DNA of 53,281 bases, taken from assembly GCF_016278715.1 (NCBI RefSeq), contig NZ_JADQBH010000042.1, forward strand, positions 1 through 53,281, written 5' to 3'. Under the pieces are notes generated by a model. The model saw only the letters and a program-made list of their open reading frames with translations. It did no database searches and was not told the DNA's origin. A program made the translations under genes and the position numbers. The DNA is from Marinilabilia sp. GTDB lineage: Bacteria; Bacteroidota; Bacteroidia; Bacteroidales; Marinilabiliaceae. Positions 51,244 to 53,281 of this stretch are shown here, piece by piece. The first letter of the stretch is position 1; the number at the start of each line of letters is the position of its first letter.

Positions 51244-53281
51244 TTACTTTAAAGAAGCTTTAAGCCTAAGCTCAATGCCCCTGTTCCCGGCCAGTTCCTG
51301 CAATTGGCTAATGAAATATTGATTGGGATATTTCTGATTGTTGAGCGACTGAAATATATCAGATAATTGCTCTGCTCCCTTTTGGGTATTTACCGGACTT
51401 TGAGCCAGTATTTTAAGTGCAGAAGTGTACTCATATTTCCAATGGGTTTTGTCATGCAGACTACTAAAAATGGTCATTCCCTCAGTGGCAAACTTGTTGG
51501 CAAGGGTTCGCTTCTGCATCTTTAAATAATATTCGGCAAGCAAGGTTGCACAATCGCCCCGCCGGGAATGAATCGTATCAAATTTCTCCTCAAGGATGGC
51601 ATAAGCTTTTTCGATGTACGGAAAGGCCTCTTCGGGTTTTTCGGAATCCATCAGGCTGCGTCCCAGCCGTGTAAGGGTAAAAGCAAGATTGGGGTGGCCC
51701 TCGGGATAAATATCTTTCTCCTCTTTATACACTGCCTGAAAAATTCTCGCGGCCTGTTCCGCCTTTCCCTGATTGAGATAGGCATCGGCCAGATTGTATT
51801 TCGAAATGGTGATTGATTTGATGTATTGGGGGTAATGTTCTTCTTTTATTTTCAATCCCCTTTTGTAGTATGTCTCGGCTTTTTCGGGCATTCCGAAGTA
51901 GGCATAGGTCAACCCGATGGTATTTAACCTGTAAGCTGTCCATACATGGTTTGCACCGTACTCTTTTAAGGAAATATTGTAGGCAGCCTGGGCGTAGGAA
52001 AGACTTTTTTCAAAGTTATTTTTCCTTTTTTGAATGCTGGACGCCGTATAGTATCGGTGAACAAGGTTTAATGAACTGTCGCCCGATACCTGTTTCGTTT
52101 TTTCGATGCACTTGTTCATGAAAAATTCAGCAGAGTCGAGTTTCTCCAGATCCAGATAGAGCGTTGCAATTTTTGCGAGGTCATTAATTAAATACTCATT
52201 GGTGGAGTCTTTCATTGAGGAATGCACCTTATAGGAGCGGAGCAAATACTTCCTGGAATTAGAATAATCACTTAATCTGTGATATATTTCACCCAACGTT
52301 GATTCCACAGAAGCAATTTTTATTGTTTTCCTGAAATCGTTTTCCTGTTCCATTCTGCTGAGTACTTCCTTGTAAAGGGGTACGGCTTTTTCGTAGTCGG
52401 ATTTCATTGCGAATAAGTTCCCTAGTATTTCCAGATCATAGGTTAAATCAATGGGATGTGATTCGACGTTAATACTGTCAATTTGTAAGGCCTTGTTGAT
52501 AAAATAAAAGGCGGTATCCAACTGACTGGTTTTCCGATAATAACTGGCATATTGTGAATAGATATCGCTCAGGTCGTGATGGTTATCGGGCTTCAGGGAG
52601 TCTTTTAAATGATGGGCATTTTTCAGAGCATCCAGACCTTTGTCGAATACCCCATTTTCTATAAAAACGGATGACATGGTAAGAAGTATTTCAGCTTTGA
52701 TATCGGCATCAATGTGAGCTGAGTTGGTCAGTCGGCTGTAGCCCCTGTCAAGCATTTCATTAACTGTAATATCTTTTACAGAATTGACATAAGGGTCGCC
52801 AAGCGAAAAAACACTTTTCAGGTAGTTCGTGACGCCACGAGCCTTGTTGGCCTGAAGCTCGGCTTTTCGGGCATTATCCCGGGCTTTGTTTTTTTGCTGA
52901 GTAATGACAATGGTGTAATTTATCATAAGACCTGTGATGACCATCAAAAAGAAGGAAGCCACCCTTAATCTTATGCGGTTTCTTTTTACGAATTTAGATA
53001 GCAGGTAGTTGAACTGAAGACCTCTGACCTTTAGAGGCTGAATGTTGAAATAGTTCTCTATGTCGGTTTGTAATTCCTGTACCGTGCGGTATCTCTTATT
53101 GGGGTTTTCGCGAAGCGATGATTCGAGGAGCGCCTTTAAATCCCCCTTAAGTATGTGCGAGAGTTGCTTTGTACTTTGAAGTCCCCGTTGAGCTAGAAGG
53201 ATTGTAATATCACTTTCCGGAATGGTTTTGAAAACCGTTGAAAGTGAAGAATTATTAAATTTGTTTTGAATATCGGGCCAG
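51244..53281 (-). CDS. Ser/Thr protein kinase with TPR sensor domain (partial, N-terminus beyond window)
   Basis: The frame continues without a stop to the right edge. The stretch just before the GTG at 52960-52962 reads GDLKALLESSLRENPNKRYR, then TVQELQTDIENYFN. This is the last part of a Hanks-type kinase domain (the NPxxRY motif and the regulatory tail); the catalytic lobe lies outside. A basic juxtamembrane stretch (KFVKRNRIRLR) and one membrane helix (about FFLMVITGLMINYTIVI) follow. Then come about 500 residues of TPR-like helical pairs (for example YSNSRKYLLRSYKVHSSM, AETYYKRGLKIKEEHYPQ, AYPYIEKAYAILEE-like units). Such proteins couple TPR-mediated sensing to phosphorylation. Starting the gene at the GTG would be wrong. 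Confidence 0.88.
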   Translation of the reverse strand, partial: WPDIQNKFNNSSLSTVFKTIPESDITILLAQRGLQSTKQLSHILKGDLKALLESSLRENPNKRYRTVQELQTDIENYFNIQPLKVRGLQFNYLLSKFVKRNRIRLRVASFFLMVITGLMINYTIVITQQKNKARDNARKAELQANKARGVTNYLKSVFSLGDPYVNSVKDITVNEMLDRGYSRLTNSAHIDADIKAEILLTMSSVFIENGVFDKGLDALKNAHHLKDSLKPDNHHDLSDIYSQYASYYRKTSQLDTAFYFINKALQIDSINVESHPIDLTYDLEILGNLFAMKSDYEKAVPLYKEVLSRMEQENDFRKTIKIASVESTLGEIYHRLSDYSNSRKYLLRSYKVHSSMKDSTNEYLINDLAKIATLYLDLEKLDSAEFFMNKCIEKTKQVSGDSSLNLVHRYYTASSIQKRKNNFEKSLSYAQAAYNISLKEYGANHVWTAYRLNTIGLTYAYFGMPEKAETYYKRGLKIKEEHYPQYIKSITISKYNLADAYLNQGKAEQAARIFQAVYKEEKDIYPEGHPNLAFTLTRLGRSLMDSEKPEEAFPYIEKAYAILEEKFDTIHSRRGDCATLLAEYYLKMQKRTLANKFATEGMTIFSSLHDKTHWKYEYTSALKILAQSPVNTQKGAEQLSDIFQSLNNQKYPNQYFISQLQELAGNRGIELRLKASLK

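Noticed and set aside
1-53281. tRNA, rRNA, insertion sequences, prophage or CRISPR arrays
   Set aside because: I looked for T-loop-like GGTTCGA patterns, transposase motifs and regular short repeats and found none that hold up. Reading by eye could miss a degenerate copy.

Overview
The window looks like chromosomal DNA from a member of the Bacteroidota, most likely near the Bacteroidales/Marinilabiliales. The evidence is a type IX secretion C-terminal sorting domain, Bacteroidota-only families (DUF3098, DUF4292), the Bacteroidota housekeeping promoter box TAnnTTTG before several genes, lipoproteins with acidic residues straight after the lipid cysteine, and AT-rich intergenic DNA. I see no tRNA or rRNA gene, CRISPR array, transposase or phage gene. 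Genes at both window ends are cut: uppP on the left and a Ser/Thr kinase-TPR gene on the right.

Left part (1-13.3 kb): the end of a cell-envelope cluster (ftsX, DUF3098, uppP); a radical SAM tRNA-modification-type enzyme; an ECF sigma factor/anti-sigma pair with a likely autoregulated promoter; polA and queD; an ArsR regulator; a polyprenyl synthetase; a dtd-mazG-deoC operon; and a lipoate-protein ligase that separates this operon from uvrC.

Middle (13.3-34.2 kb): a long run of minus-strand housekeeping genes (uvrC, ade, mnmG, ybeY, an RsbW-like ATPase, envC-like, DUF4292, TPR lipoprotein, dut, flippase, ruvB, a receiver-only regulator, nadA). This is followed by mostly plus-strand genes (rpiB, lutB-like, Rrf2, hemW, rhodanese, CDF transporter). 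The coding strand switches in the nadA-rpiB gap, which carries two DnaA-box-like TTATCAACA sites. Three parS-like palindromes lie within 15 kb: two around mnmG/ade and one before hemW. The hemW site sits next to two more TTATCAACA sites. Together these suggest the replication origin and partitioning region lies in or beside this window.

Right part (34.2-53.3 kb): an accessory cell-surface region. It holds two surface lipoprotein genes, a decayed third one, a T9SS-exported repeat protein, and a three-gene set encoding a 1993-residue exported protein, a fibronectin-III-like protein and an outer-membrane beta-barrel. Hairpin (REP-like) repeats flank and punctuate the set. An identical ECF-type promoter pattern (TCTGACCC, then 16 nt, then CGTG) precedes both the first lipoprotein and the giant gene, so the region may form a small extracytoplasmic-stress or surface regulon. 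This set is the best candidate here for an uncharacterised system.
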